Assembly (NCBI GenBank): GCA_018715645.1
Contig: DVLE01000001.1
Span: forward strand, 1-64,000
DNA length: 64,000 bases
Direction of reading: 5' to 3'
Source: Candidatus Merdisoma merdipullorum
GTDB lineage: Bacteria; Bacillota; Clostridia; Lachnospirales; Lachnospiraceae
Of the stretch, positions 8,771 through 17,816 are shown piece by piece; the stretch's first letter is position 1, and each line of letters opens with the position of its first letter. Both the position numbers and the translations under genes were made by a program. Below the pieces are notes generated by a model. The model saw only the letters and a program-made list of their open reading frames with translations. It was not told the origin of the DNA and made no database searches.

Positions 8771-10078
8771 TCACCTGCTTTCCATAAAGCGTAAATCATA
8801 GGTTCCTTTGGCAAATTCCGGCTCGTTTACAAGAGTAAGCTGCTCCTCCAGATTCGTATCCACTCCTTCAATCACAAGCTCACATAAGGCTGCTTTCATC
8901 TTCCGTACAGCTTCCTCCCTGGTCCCCGCATAGACGATCAGCTTGCCGATCATCGGATCATAGAAGGGGGTAATCTCCACACCCTGAACCAGATAGGTGT
9001 CAAAGCGTACAAAGGGACCGCCTGGAATATGAAGAGCCGTAATCTTTCCGGGGGATCGGGCATTGATGCGGCACTCGATACAGGAACCTGTCAGCGGAAT
9101 CTCTTCCTGCCGCTGCTTCAGTTCGATTCCGGCCGCCGCGCGGATCTGCCATTTTACCAGGTCCACGCCTGTCAGCATCTCAGTCACCGCATGTTCCACC
9201 TGAAGTCTGAGATTCATCTCCATAAACCAGAATTCTCCTTTGGAATCCAGAAGAAATTCCAGCGTTCCCGCTCCTACATAGCCGATTTTCGGGACAGCCT
9301 CCCGCACCAGAGCTACCAGCTTCTCTCTCTGGGCGTCGCTCACGGCCGGAGAGGGCGATTCCTCGATCAGCTTCTGATGCCTCCTCTGCACGGAGCAGTC
9401 ACGCTCCCCAAGACAGAGCACATGACCGGTTTCATCTGCCAGGATCTGCACCTCAATATGACGGGCCGGATAAATATATTTTTCCAGGTACAGACTTCCA
9501 TCCCCGAAGGCAGAGCGGCTCTCAGCCTCGGCCGTGGCGTATACCTTCTGAAGCTCCTCCCGGTCATGAATCACGCGGATTCCTCTTCCTCCTCCTCCGG
9601 AGCGTGCCTTCAGCATCACCGGATAGCCGATCTTATCCGCTTCCTTCAGGGCTTCTTCCAGGCCAGCCAAAGCTCCGGTTCCCGGTATCACGGGCAGTCC
9701 GGCCGCTTTCATCATTTCCTTGCTCCTGGCCTTATCGCTTAACGCCTTCATCGTCTCCGCAGACGGACCGATAAAGGCAATGCCATTTTTCTCGCAAAGC
9801 TCTGCGAAATCCTGATTCTCCGACAGAAAGCCGTAACCCGGATGAATCGCCGCGGCCCCTGTGGCCAGCGCCGCGCTGACGATCCGCTTGGCGTTCAGAT
9901 AGCTTTCGGCGGCCGACGCCGGACCGATGCAGATGCTCTCATCCGCCAAAGCTGTATGAAGGGTCTCCCTGTCAGCCTCAGAATACACCGCTACCGAAGC
10001 CACGCCCATTTCCTTGCAGGCCCGGATAATACGAACCGCGATCTCACCCCGGTTCGCGATTAAAATCTTTGTAAACAT
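8771..10078 (-). CDS. accC: biotin carboxylase
   Basis: MFTKILIANRGEIAVRIIRACKEMGV; HPGYGFLSEN; MEMNLRLQVEHAVTEMLTGVDLV. Confidence 0.97.
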   Translation of the reverse strand: MFTKILIANRGEIAVRIIRACKEMGVASVAVYSEADRETLHTALADESICIGPASAAESYLNAKRIVSAALATGAAAIHPGYGFLSENQDFAELCEKNGIAFIGPSAETMKALSDKARSKEMMKAAGLPVIPGTGALAGLEEALKEADKIGYPVMLKARSGGGGRGIRVIHDREELQKVYATAEAESRSAFGDGSLYLEKYIYPARHIEVQILADETGHVLCLGERDCSVQRRHQKLIEESPSPAVSDAQREKLVALVREAVPKIGYVGAGTLEFLLDSKGEFWFMEMNLRLQVEHAVTEMLTGVDLVKWQIRAAAGIELKQRQEEIPLTGSCIECRINARSPGKITALHIPGGPFVRFDTYLVQGVEITPFYDPMIGKLIVYAGTREEAVRKMKAALCELVIEGVDTNLEEQLTLVNEPEFAKGTYDLRFMESR

Positions 10079-10110
10079 ACGCAGTTCCTCTCAAATGAGC
10101 TCTCGCCCTC

Positions 10111-10572
10111 TCAGTTCTTTTCCTGATCGATGATCGCGAAGGACAATTCGCCCTGCACGCAGAGCTTTCCTTCCACATAGCCGCTTGCTTCCGCAAAATA
10201 GAAGGGGCCTTTGGAGCGCTTGATACGGCAGCGTGTCGTAAAGGTATCTCCCGGCTTTACCGGAGAGCGGAATTTTACATTATTCATTCCTGTATAGAAG
10301 GGCAGTTTTCCCTTCGTCATCTCATCCTTCAGAAGAATACAGGAAGACTGAGCCAGGATTTCGCAAAGAATCACTCCCGGCACCACAGGATTTCCGGGAA
10401 AATGTCCCTGCAGAAACCATTCGTCTCCCCTGATGCGGAGCTTTCCTACAGCCGTATCTTCCTCCCGCGCCACCTCGTCGAGGAGCAGCATGGCATCTCT
10501 GTGAGGGAGAATCGTCTTGATCTCCTCCCGTGTCATCACGGTTTCTTCCGCTGTCTGCTTTATGTCTGTCAT
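10111..10572 (-). CDS. fabZ: 3-hydroxyacyl-ACP dehydratase
   Basis: LPHRDAMLLLDEV, GHFPGNPVVPGVILCEILAQ. Confidence 0.95.
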   Translation of the reverse strand: MTDIKQTAEETVMTREEIKTILPHRDAMLLLDEVAREEDTAVGKLRIRGDEWFLQGHFPGNPVVPGVILCEILAQSSCILLKDEMTKGKLPFYTGMNNVKFRSPVKPGDTFTTRCRIKRSKGPFYFAEASGYVEGKLCVQGELSFAIIDQEKN

Positions 10573-11096
10573 GCGCTCAGCTCCTTTATACGGAAAAGTT
10601 CCGTGCCGTATTCTACAATCTGCCCGTTCTTCGCGCAGATAGCTTCGATAACGCCGTCCTTCTCAGCCAACACCTCGTTCATCAGCTTCATGGCTTCGAT
10701 GATGCAAAGCACCGTTCCCTTATGGACCACGTCGCCCACTTTCACATAAGGATCCGCATTTTCAGCCGGAGCCGCGTAAAAAACTCCCACAGTGGGGGAA
10801 GTCACGCTGTCCAGAACGCTCCCGTTTTCCAGGCTGACGCCCGCAAGGCCGCCCGCCTGAACACTGGTGTTTGCCGCCGCGGCATTTCCCAAAAACTCCG
10901 TGCCTGCGGACGGAGCGCTATTCCCGGAAAATTCATCCATTCCCTGGGCTTTTGCTCCGTCCAGAAAGGCGGAACCGCCGGAGGAATCTTTCTCCCGCTC
11001 CAGACGGATGACGCCCTTCTTTTCGTCTATCTCCATTCCTGTCAGATCCAGCTCCCTCATCAGAGAAGCGTATCTTCTGATCTCTGCTTCATTCAT
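10569..11096 (-). CDS. accB: biotin carboxyl carrier protein
   Basis: C-terminal biotinyl domain with IEAMKLMNEV. Confidence 0.95.
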   Translation of the reverse strand: MNEAEIRRYASLMRELDLTGMEIDEKKGVIRLEREKDSSGGSAFLDGAKAQGMDEFSGNSAPSAGTEFLGNAAAANTSVQAGGLAGVSLENGSVLDSVTSPTVGVFYAAPAENADPYVKVGDVVHKGTVLCIIEAMKLMNEVLAEKDGVIEAICAKNGQIVEYGTELFRIKELSA

Positions 11097-11102
11097 ACTT
11101 AC

Positions 11103-12344
11103 TTACACCTTCCTAAACGCAAGACATGCATTGTGTCCGCCAAATCCAAGAGAATTGGAAAGACACAGATCAATATCAGCCTTCACAGCCTGATTCGGCA
11201 CATAATTCAGATCGCAGGCCGGATCCGGCTCCAACAGATTCAGCGTAGGCGGGATAACGCCTGTTTCCAGAACCTTCAGGCAGACAATAGCCTCCATGGC
11301 TCCGGCCGCTCCCAGCATATGGCCCGTCATAGACTTCGTGGAACTTACATAGGAAGCGTATGCCTTTTCCTCCCCAAGCGCTGTTTTAATCGCAATGGTC
11401 TCCCCTGCGTCGTTCAGCGGAGTTCCGGTTCCGTGAGCGTTGATGTAGATCTTTTCCTCTCCCGTATAGCCAGACTCCTCCATAGCCTGCTTCATAGCTC
11501 TCGCTCCGCCTGATGCGTCGGGAAGGGGAGCTGTGATGTGATAAGCGTCGCAGGTGGAACCATATCCGCAGATCTCGCCGTAAATCTTGGCTCCACGCTT
11601 TACTGCGTGCTCATACTCTTCCAGCACAAGAGCCGCCGCTCCTTCGCCGATAATGAAACCTGCCCGCCTCTTGTCAAAGGGCAGAGAAGCCGCGTCGATA
11701 TTTTCCGCTACGGACAACGCCTGCATATTTACAAAGCCTGCCACGCCGCATTCATTGATGGAAGCCTCCGCTCCGCCCGCAATGACGGCGTCCGCATAAC
11801 CATGACGGATCACGCGAACTGCTTCCCCTATGGCGTTGGAACCGGAAGCGCAGGCCGTAACCGCCGGCAGGGCCGCGCCCTGACAGTGAAACCGGATCGC
11901 GATCATGCCCGCTCCCATATTTGCGATCATCATCGGAATAAAATACGGGGAAACTCTTGACGGTCCCCGGTCAAGCAGCTTTTTATGCTCTCTTGTAAAA
12001 GTGTCGATTCCTCCGATTCCAGAACCGAAATACACGGCAAAGCGTTCCGGGTCTACGGTTCCCTCAATGCCGCTTTCCTCTACGGCCTGGCATGCGGAAG
12101 CCAGCGCGTACTGCGCGTAAAGATCGCTTCTTAAGGTTTCCGCCTTTTCCATATACTGTCTGGCGTCAAAATTTCTTACTTCAGCCGCCAGCTTCGCCTT
12201 ATATTCCGTTGTATCAAACCGGGTAATTGGTCCGATTCCATGTACGCCGGACACCAGGTTATCCCAGCTCGTCTCCACATCATTTCCCACGGGCGAGATG
12301 GCTCCCATTCCGGTAACCACTACCCTGCGATTTATCTGATTCAT
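11103..12344 (-). CDS. fabF: beta-ketoacyl-ACP synthase II
   Basis: RRVVVTGMGAISPVG; ACASGSNAIGEA; NAHGTGTPLND; GHMLGAAGA; NSLGFGGHNA. GGAGGAGAG precedes ATG at 12344. Confidence 0.95.
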   Translation of the reverse strand: MNQINRRVVVTGMGAISPVGNDVETSWDNLVSGVHGIGPITRFDTTEYKAKLAAEVRNFDARQYMEKAETLRSDLYAQYALASACQAVEESGIEGTVDPERFAVYFGSGIGGIDTFTREHKKLLDRGPSRVSPYFIPMMIANMGAGMIAIRFHCQGAALPAVTACASGSNAIGEAVRVIRHGYADAVIAGGAEASINECGVAGFVNMQALSVAENIDAASLPFDKRRAGFIIGEGAAALVLEEYEHAVKRGAKIYGEICGYGSTCDAYHITAPLPDASGGARAMKQAMEESGYTGEEKIYINAHGTGTPLNDAGETIAIKTALGEEKAYASYVSSTKSMTGHMLGAAGAMEAIVCLKVLETGVIPPTLNLLEPDPACDLNYVPNQAVKADIDLCLSNSLGFGGHNACLAFRKV

Positions 12345-12358
12345 AAACTCTCCTCCAC

Positions 12359-13093
12359 TCACATACCCATGCCGCCGTCTACCCGCAGCACCTCGCCTGT
12401 GATATAATCTGCCTTTGCCAGAAATACAATCGCCTTCGCGACTTCCTCCGCCGCTCCGGCGCGTTTCAGCGGAATCATGTTCATCCAGGTTTCTTCAGCC
12501 CCGGACAGCTCCTTCGTCATATCCGTCTCAATAAAGCCCGGAGCCACCGCATTGCAGAGAATGTTCTTCCCCGCCAGCTCCTTCGCCACAGACTTGGTCA
12601 GTCCGATGATTCCGGCTTTGGACGCCGCGTAATTGCTCTGTCCGGCATTCCCGTGAAGTCCTACTACGGAAGACACGTTCACGATTCTGCCGCCTTTGTT
12701 GCGGATAAAGATACTGCTGCAGTGACGAATCATATGGAACGCGCCTTTCAGGTTCGTATCCAGAACAGAGTCGAAATCCTCCTCTTTCATCATAATCAGC
12801 AGTTTATCCCGTGTGATTCCCGCGTTATTGATCAGAATATCCACGGTTCCAAAATCTTCTTTGATCCTGGCGACGGTCTCTTTTGCCGCTTCAAAGTCCG
12901 CCACATTGCAGCAGTAGCTTCCGGCTCTCACGCCGTATCTCTCCCGGCACTCCTGGCAGACCTTCTCCGCCAGTTCCTGGCTGCCCGCGTAGATAACCGC
13001 TACGTCTGCGCCCTCCCGTGCCAGCTCCTTTACAGTCGCCGCTCCGATTCCGCGGGAGCCGCCTGTCACTATCGCGACCTTTCCTTTTAACAT
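12359..13093 (-). CDS. fabG: 3-oxoacyl-ACP reductase
   Basis: VTGGSRGIGAATV; NNAGITRD; YAASKAG; FIETDMT. Confidence 0.95.
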   Translation of the reverse strand: MLKGKVAIVTGGSRGIGAATVKELAREGADVAVIYAGSQELAEKVCQECRERYGVRAGSYCCNVADFEAAKETVARIKEDFGTVDILINNAGITRDKLLIMMKEEDFDSVLDTNLKGAFHMIRHCSSIFIRNKGGRIVNVSSVVGLHGNAGQSNYAASKAGIIGLTKSVAKELAGKNILCNAVAPGFIETDMTKELSGAEETWMNMIPLKRAGAAEEVAKAIVFLAKADYITGEVLRVDGGMGM

Positions 13094-14019
13094 CCTGCTA
13101 CCTCCGTCTTTACTGCCTCCAGTCCGGCCATATCTGATACCGCGAAGGTTCTGACATTTTTATCGATTCTCTTGATCATGCCTGCCAGGGTTTCTCCCGG
13201 TCCCAGCTCCACAAAGGTATCGGCGCCGTCCGCGATCAGATTGCGGACAGTCCGCTCCCACTGTACCGGGGAGACGATCTGACTTGCCAGCAGCTCCTTT
13301 GCCGCCTGCCCGTCTTCGGGATAGGGGAGAGCCGTACGGTTCCCGTATACCGGAATCTTCGGCGCTTCCAGAGATGACTTGAAAAGCTCCGCCTGAAAGG
13401 CTTCTGCCGCCGTCTCCATAAACGGAGAATGGAATCCTCCCTTTACCTTCAGAGGAATCATGCGTCCTCCCGCCTGTTTCACCGCTTCGCCAAAGTCCGC
13501 CATCTCCTCTGCTTTTCCTGATACGGAAATCTGTCCCGGACAGTTGAAGTTCACGGGATACACCTGAGAAAAGCCCCTGCAGATCTCCTCCACCTGCTCC
13601 GCCGTCAGCTTCACGACAGCCGCCATAGAAGCCGGCGTACGCTCCGCCGCTTCCTGCATCAGCTCCCCGCGGCGGCAGACCAGAGTGAACATCGTATCGA
13701 AATCCGCAGACTTCGCGTAAGTCAGAGCGCTCAGTTCCCCAAGGGAAAAGCCTGCGGCCAGATCCGCCCTGATTCCGGCTGCTTCAAGAGCCGCGGCCGC
13801 TGCCAGCTCCATGGCAAAGAGACAGGGCTGCGTATTTTTTGTCACGCTTAAAAGCTCCGCGCTTCCATGAAAGCATTGCTCCGAGGTTCCCGGACGAAGT
13901 TCATCCGCCCTCTGGAATATTTCCCGCGCCGCAGCCGACTTTTCAAAAAGCTCCTGTCCCATGCCTGGGTACTGGGCGCCCTGCCCGGAAAATACGAATG
14001 CTATCTTACCCATTTGCAT
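13087..14019 (-). CDS. fabD: malonyl-CoA:ACP transacylase
   Basis: FVFSGQGAQYPGMGQ; AGFSLGELSAL; GGFHSPFM; ELGPGETLAGM. Confidence 0.95.
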   Translation of the reverse strand: MQMGKIAFVFSGQGAQYPGMGQELFEKSAAAREIFQRADELRPGTSEQCFHGSAELLSVTKNTQPCLFAMELAAAAALEAAGIRADLAAGFSLGELSALTYAKSADFDTMFTLVCRRGELMQEAAERTPASMAAVVKLTAEQVEEICRGFSQVYPVNFNCPGQISVSGKAEEMADFGEAVKQAGGRMIPLKVKGGFHSPFMETAAEAFQAELFKSSLEAPKIPVYGNRTALPYPEDGQAAKELLASQIVSPVQWERTVRNLIADGADTFVELGPGETLAGMIKRIDKNVRTFAVSDMAGLEAVKTEVAGC

Positions 14020-14945
14020 GCTCCCTTCAGAATCGGTTCCGCTTCTTCCATAACCTCACGGACGATCTCAGCCGCCGGCTGCTCTTTCTTTACGAAGGCC
14101 GCCGCCTGGCCTGCCAGAAAACATCCCTTTTCCATATCGCCTTCCTTTACTGCTTTGCGAAGGGCTCCCACGCCAAGCTGCTCCAGCTCGTCGTCCGGCA
14201 TTCCGCCGAACTCCGCCTTCGCGTAATCCCGCGCGAACTGAGTACGGAGGCTTCGCACCGGATGTCCCAGACGCTTTCCTGTCACAGTCGTACACAGGTC
14301 CGTAGCGTGGAGAATCCTATCCTTGTAGGTCGGATGAATGGAACATTCCTTTGCGCTCAGAAACCGGGTTCCCATCTGAACGCCGCAGGCTCCCAGCATA
14401 AAGGAGGCCGCCACGCCGCGTCCGTCCGCAATACCGCCTGCCGCGATAACCGGAAGTTCTGTCGCGTCGCATACGAGGGGAACCAGAACCATCGTCGTAA
14501 GCTCTCCCACATGGCCGCCGCTCTCGCCGCCCTCGGCGATCAGTGCGCTGGCTCCAAGTCTCGTCATCAGTTTTGCCATAGCCACAGAGGGAACCACCGG
14601 AATCACATGAATACCGGCCTCCTTCCAGGCTTTCATATATTTGGAAGGATTGCCTGCCCCGGTAGTGACTACGGCAACCTTTTCTTCACATACAAGCGCT
14701 GCTATCTCATCTGCAAAGGGACTCATCAGCATGATATTTACGCCGAAAGGCTTATCCGTCAGCGACTTCGCGATCCGGATCTCCTCTCTTATCACATCGG
14801 CCGGAGCGTTTCCTGCCGCCACGATGCCGAGGCCGCCGCCCTCCGATACTGCCGCCGCAAGACGGCCATCTGCTATCCATGCCATTCCGCCCTGAAATAC
14901 CGGATACTGGATTCCCAGCATCTCACATATTGGTGTTTGGATCAT
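14001..14945 (-). CDS. fabK: enoyl-ACP reductase II (FMN-dependent FabK)
   Basis: GIQYPVFQGGMAWIADGRLAAAVSEGGGLG; EGGESGGHVG; IAAGGIADGRG. RBS-supported ATG at 14945. Confidence 0.93.
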   Translation of the reverse strand: MIQTPICEMLGIQYPVFQGGMAWIADGRLAAAVSEGGGLGIVAAGNAPADVIREEIRIAKSLTDKPFGVNIMLMSPFADEIAALVCEEKVAVVTTGAGNPSKYMKAWKEAGIHVIPVVPSVAMAKLMTRLGASALIAEGGESGGHVGELTTMVLVPLVCDATELPVIAAGGIADGRGVAASFMLGACGVQMGTRFLSAKECSIHPTYKDRILHATDLCTTVTGKRLGHPVRSLRTQFARDYAKAEFGGMPDDELEQLGVGALRKAVKEGDMEKGCFLAGQAAAFVKKEQPAAEIVREVMEEAEPILKGACKWVR

Positions 14946-15053
14946 ATCAATTTTCCTTTCCTTTCCGAAACGCCGGAGCGGCAGACTCTCTTCCTTCAAA
15001 GCCTGCATCTCCGGCGCCGCCCTTCTTCCCGCATACGCCGGTTCCCTGGGCTC

Positions 15054-15278
15054 TTACTGCTGCTGTTTTTTCTCGATCAGCTCTGCCAGCTCGCCTACGG
15101 TCTCTACCTTCTCGTCAAGCTCGATGCTGATACCCAGCTCATCCTCCAGATTCATCAGAAGATCCACGGTGTCCAGGGAGTCAATTCCCAGGTCATGGAA
15201 GGTGTCCTCTGCCTTAATCTCAGATACCTCACAGTCCAGTCTGTCTGCCAGCAGCTTTGCAATCGTCTCAAATACCAT
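15054..15278 (-). CDS. acpP: acyl carrier protein
   Basis: Phosphopantetheine site LGIDSLDTVDLLM. Confidence 0.95.
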   Translation of the reverse strand: MVFETIAKLLADRLDCEVSEIKAEDTFHDLGIDSLDTVDLLMNLEDELGISIELDEKVETVGELAELIEKKQQQ

Positions 15279-15303
15279 GATAAAATCCTCCAGATTTTTA
15301 AGT

Positions 15304-15358
15304 TTGTTGAGAAATCAACAAGATGGATAATATCACCACTATGTTGATTTGTCAACAA
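15304..15358 (-). promoter_or_regulatory. acpP/fab operon promoter with two near-identical MarR-type operators
   Basis: Minus strand TTGACA (15350-15355), 17-nt spacer, TATTAT (15327-15332). Palindromes TTGTTGA-GAAA-TCAACAA (15304-15321) and TGTTGA-TTTG-TCAACA (15342-15357). Confidence 0.8.
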
Positions 15359-15547
15359 GTTTTTTTTACGATTATATGTGTATCCATATGAATACTTAAA
15401 TGAGCGACAATCAGCTTTTCTCATCTGCGGTTTTCTGGAAGTTCAGATTTTCCAGTTTTTCCATACAGTGCAGATTCTTCTGCTACCATTCCTAATGAAG
15501 ATTGGGGCGAGGCGCTTCTTAAACCCCTCTCACAAAAAAAGCAAAAA

Positions 15548-15584
15548 ATAAGACCCAGAAGAATTAACTCTTCTGAGCCTTATG
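15548..15584 (-). terminator. rho-independent terminator after the Panacea antitoxin gene
   Basis: CAGAAGA/TCTTCTG stem; minus strand continues into TCTTATTTTTTGCTTTTTTT. Confidence 0.75.
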
Positions 15585-15619
15585 ACCTGACTTTCTAAAC
15601 CTGATTCAGTTATTATGGA

Positions 15620-16630
15620 TTATGATGCCTTGCCAAGCATGTCATGGATGTATGTCCGCAAGCCATCCTCCGTATCTATCCCATATTTCTGGTTTATCAG
15701 GATATAATACTTCATGATCCTCTCTTTCGGCAGAAGTTCACTGGAAGGAATGCTGTCGCCATATCCTTTTCTCGCTCCCATCCAAGGATCCTCATTATGC
15801 GTGATCCTCTCCAATACCTTCCCGCCATACATTCCGAATGTATTCACAACAAGATCTATCACCCGCTTTTCTTCATCCGCCAGAGCATCCCCCGTTCCTT
15901 CCAGAAGTGCGAACCGTGCGTCATCGATTGGATTATATTTGAAATCCCGGAACAGCTCATACACCTCTGGATAAACCGGACCGTGAACCCACGCCCTGCA
16001 ATCCTCTTCAAAGATCGGTCTCCCATACAATGCGGAGTATACGCCCTGGATAAAATAAAGAAGTTTCTGCAGCATAAGCGGTGTTACCTCTTCCAGTTTT
16101 TCAAAGATATATGCGATTACCCGGAGCATCTTATCCGAAACGGAAAAAAGGCTCACTATGCTTTCTGCTGCGGCAAAAGCTTTCCTGAATGCCGGATCCG
16201 TCAACTTCTCACGGTTCTCCATGAGCTTCTGTTTCATATAAGCTGGGGATGAAAGCGCCGCTTTGATAATATTCGAATACTCTTTGGAAGGCATCTGCCC
16301 TTCCAGATACCTCGGAATCGTCACCTCTCCGAACCCAAGCGCCAGAGACAGGGGAGCCTTTCCGATCTTATAGATTTTCATCAGCCTTTCAATGTCATCA
16401 ATCGATACAATCCCCTCTGCAGCCCTGTACTGCTCGTCGATTTCCTGAACATTCTTATCGATAAGCCCCGGAATGCTCATTTCCTCTCCGCACTCTGCAC
16501 AGACAGCCACGGTGATTGCAAAGGTATATTCCTTATCCCTTATATTCTTTACGATGTCCTTCTTCTGCAAAAGGTACTCGGTCTCTTTCCTGCACTCTAT
16601 GCAGAAATCTCTTCTTACCTTCTCTGTCAT
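15620..16630 (-). CDS. putative antitoxin: YgiT/MqsA-type zinc finger, HTH, and Panacea (SocA/DUF4065) domain
   Basis: CIECRKE...CAECGEE zinc pairs; HTH-like ERLMKIYKIGKAPLSLALGFGEVTIPRYLEGQMPS; C-terminal TPLMLQKLLYFIQGVYSALYGRPIFEEDCRAWVHGPVYPEVYELF. GGAGG before ATG at 16630. Confidence 0.8.
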   Translation of the reverse strand: MTEKVRRDFCIECRKETEYLLQKKDIVKNIRDKEYTFAITVAVCAECGEEMSIPGLIDKNVQEIDEQYRAAEGIVSIDDIERLMKIYKIGKAPLSLALGFGEVTIPRYLEGQMPSKEYSNIIKAALSSPAYMKQKLMENREKLTDPAFRKAFAAAESIVSLFSVSDKMLRVIAYIFEKLEEVTPLMLQKLLYFIQGVYSALYGRPIFEEDCRAWVHGPVYPEVYELFRDFKYNPIDDARFALLEGTGDALADEEKRVIDLVVNTFGMYGGKVLERITHNEDPWMGARKGYGDSIPSSELLPKERIMKYYILINQKYGIDTEDGLRTYIHDMLGKAS

Positions 16631-16657
16631 AATAGTCACCTCCGATTTGCCTCCTGA

Positions 16658-17083
16658 TTATCTGAAATAGTATGTAAGCGGATGCTTCTGTTCATGGAAT
16701 GAAATTACGATCACGAAACAGTTCTCCAGCTTGTTGAACTTGATATACAGAGATACCGTCTTTTCTTCTGTCCCGTTCCTCTCCAAAAGAGTCACATCCT
16801 TGCCGAATACATACAGTTTTTCATGCTCATACCCCTTATGTTCATTCTGTAGGATTGCCGAAAAATCCATTGCATTAAGGCTCAATATGATTTCCTTGGC
16901 TTTCGCCTCGTCAATAACATAATCCAGAAACAGATTGATGTTATCTTGCCGCTTGGCATTCCTGTCAAGCCTATAATTGTCCTTTTCAACAGCATCCTTC
17001 ACCTTGGATAGATACTGTTCTATGTCTTTCTGATCTATGTTCAATACTTTATCCTCCGCAGAGTATATGATGTGTTTTTTCAT
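16658..17083 (-). CDS. putative MqsR-like toxin
   Basis: Immediately upstream of the antitoxin; C-terminus AKEIILSLNAMDFSAIL...VSLYIKFNKLENCFVIVISFHEQ resembles the MqsR fold. Listed start (17125) falls in the promoter; ATG 17083 or 17095 is more likely. Confidence 0.55.
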   Translation of the reverse strand: MKKHIIYSAEDKVLNIDQKDIEQYLSKVKDAVEKDNYRLDRNAKRQDNINLFLDYVIDEAKAKEIILSLNAMDFSAILQNEHKGYEHEKLYVFGKDVTLLERNGTEEKTVSLYIKFNKLENCFVIVISFHEQKHPLTYYFR

Positions 17084-17086
17084 TTT

Positions 17087-17136
17087 TCCTATCATCAATA
17101 TAACTCCGTGATTGCTTTTTGTCAATATCCTATCAT
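17087..17136 (-). promoter_or_regulatory. Toxin-antitoxin promoter flanked by direct repeats
   Basis: Minus strand TTGACA (17120-17125), 17-nt spacer, TATATT (17097-17102). ATGATAGGA occurs at 17087-17095 and 17128-17136. Confidence 0.65.
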
Positions 17137-17143
17137 AAGAAAA

Positions 17144-17177
17144 GAGCAGCAGTTATAGCTTTCCGCAACTGCTGCTC
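17144..17177. terminator. Hairpin between the decayed HsdS region and the TA promoter
   Basis: GAGCAGCAGTT (17144-17154) / AACTGCTGCTC (17167-17177), 11-bp stem. Confidence 0.6.
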
Positions 17178-17246
17178 CAATATTACTTTTTGACCTCAAT
17201 CAACTGACCGATATTGTCTTGATTTCATCCTCTATCTGGCTTAACT

Positions 17247-17816
17247 TCAGTCATCGTCTCTTTTCTTTCCGTATGAAACAGGCTCTTCTGCAACCATTAA
17301 GATTTCCTGCGACGGAACATTATAGAAACTTGCGTTTCCTGTAGATGGTGTTGTTCCACTACCGATGATTTTACATTTCCTCTTGATTTTTGTTAAATTC
17401 CAATTGTTGGGGATATATCCGATCCATTTTTCGCCGCTGTTTTTAAACTCCACATTTGGGTTAACACCCTTTGTCACAACGCATCTAATAATAGCTCTTT
17501 TTAATTCCTCCAACTCTGCAATCTGAAGTTCTCTAATACCAATCAGCCTATTAACACTCGAAACCTTCCAATCAAGAAAGCGCACAATCTGATCCTGCTC
17601 ATCACGGGGAGGGACAAGAAACGGAATCTCTTTCATTCGTTCCACTGACAAATCCCACTGTCCAACGCGGATGCCATCTGAAGCCTGTCCAAAATAACTT
17701 ACATAGGCAATAAATGTCCGGTAAATTGTATCGTTTGCGACAGGGCCAAAAACAATATCATAAGGCTCTCCGTTGTAACTTCCGTTTCGATTGACAAATA
17801 CAAAATCCAGCCATTC
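17247..17816 (-). pseudogene. Hybrid remnant: DUF3990 C-terminal fragment joined in frame to a type I restriction specificity (HsdS) fragment
   Basis: One open frame after TAA at 17817-17819: EWLDFVFVNRNGSYNGEPYDIVFGPVANDTIYRTFIAY / VSYFGQASDGIRVGQWDLSVERMKEIPFLVPPRDEQDQIVRFLDWKVSSVNRLI...GYIPNNWNLTKIKRKCKIIGSGTTPST. Confidence 0.65.

Noticed and set aside
10530-11513. 327-aa plus-strand ORF
   Set aside because: Antisense to accB and fabF.
13839-15347. 502-aa plus-strand ORF
   Set aside because: Antisense to fabD, fabK and acpP, which carry clear family motifs; no recognisable domain.
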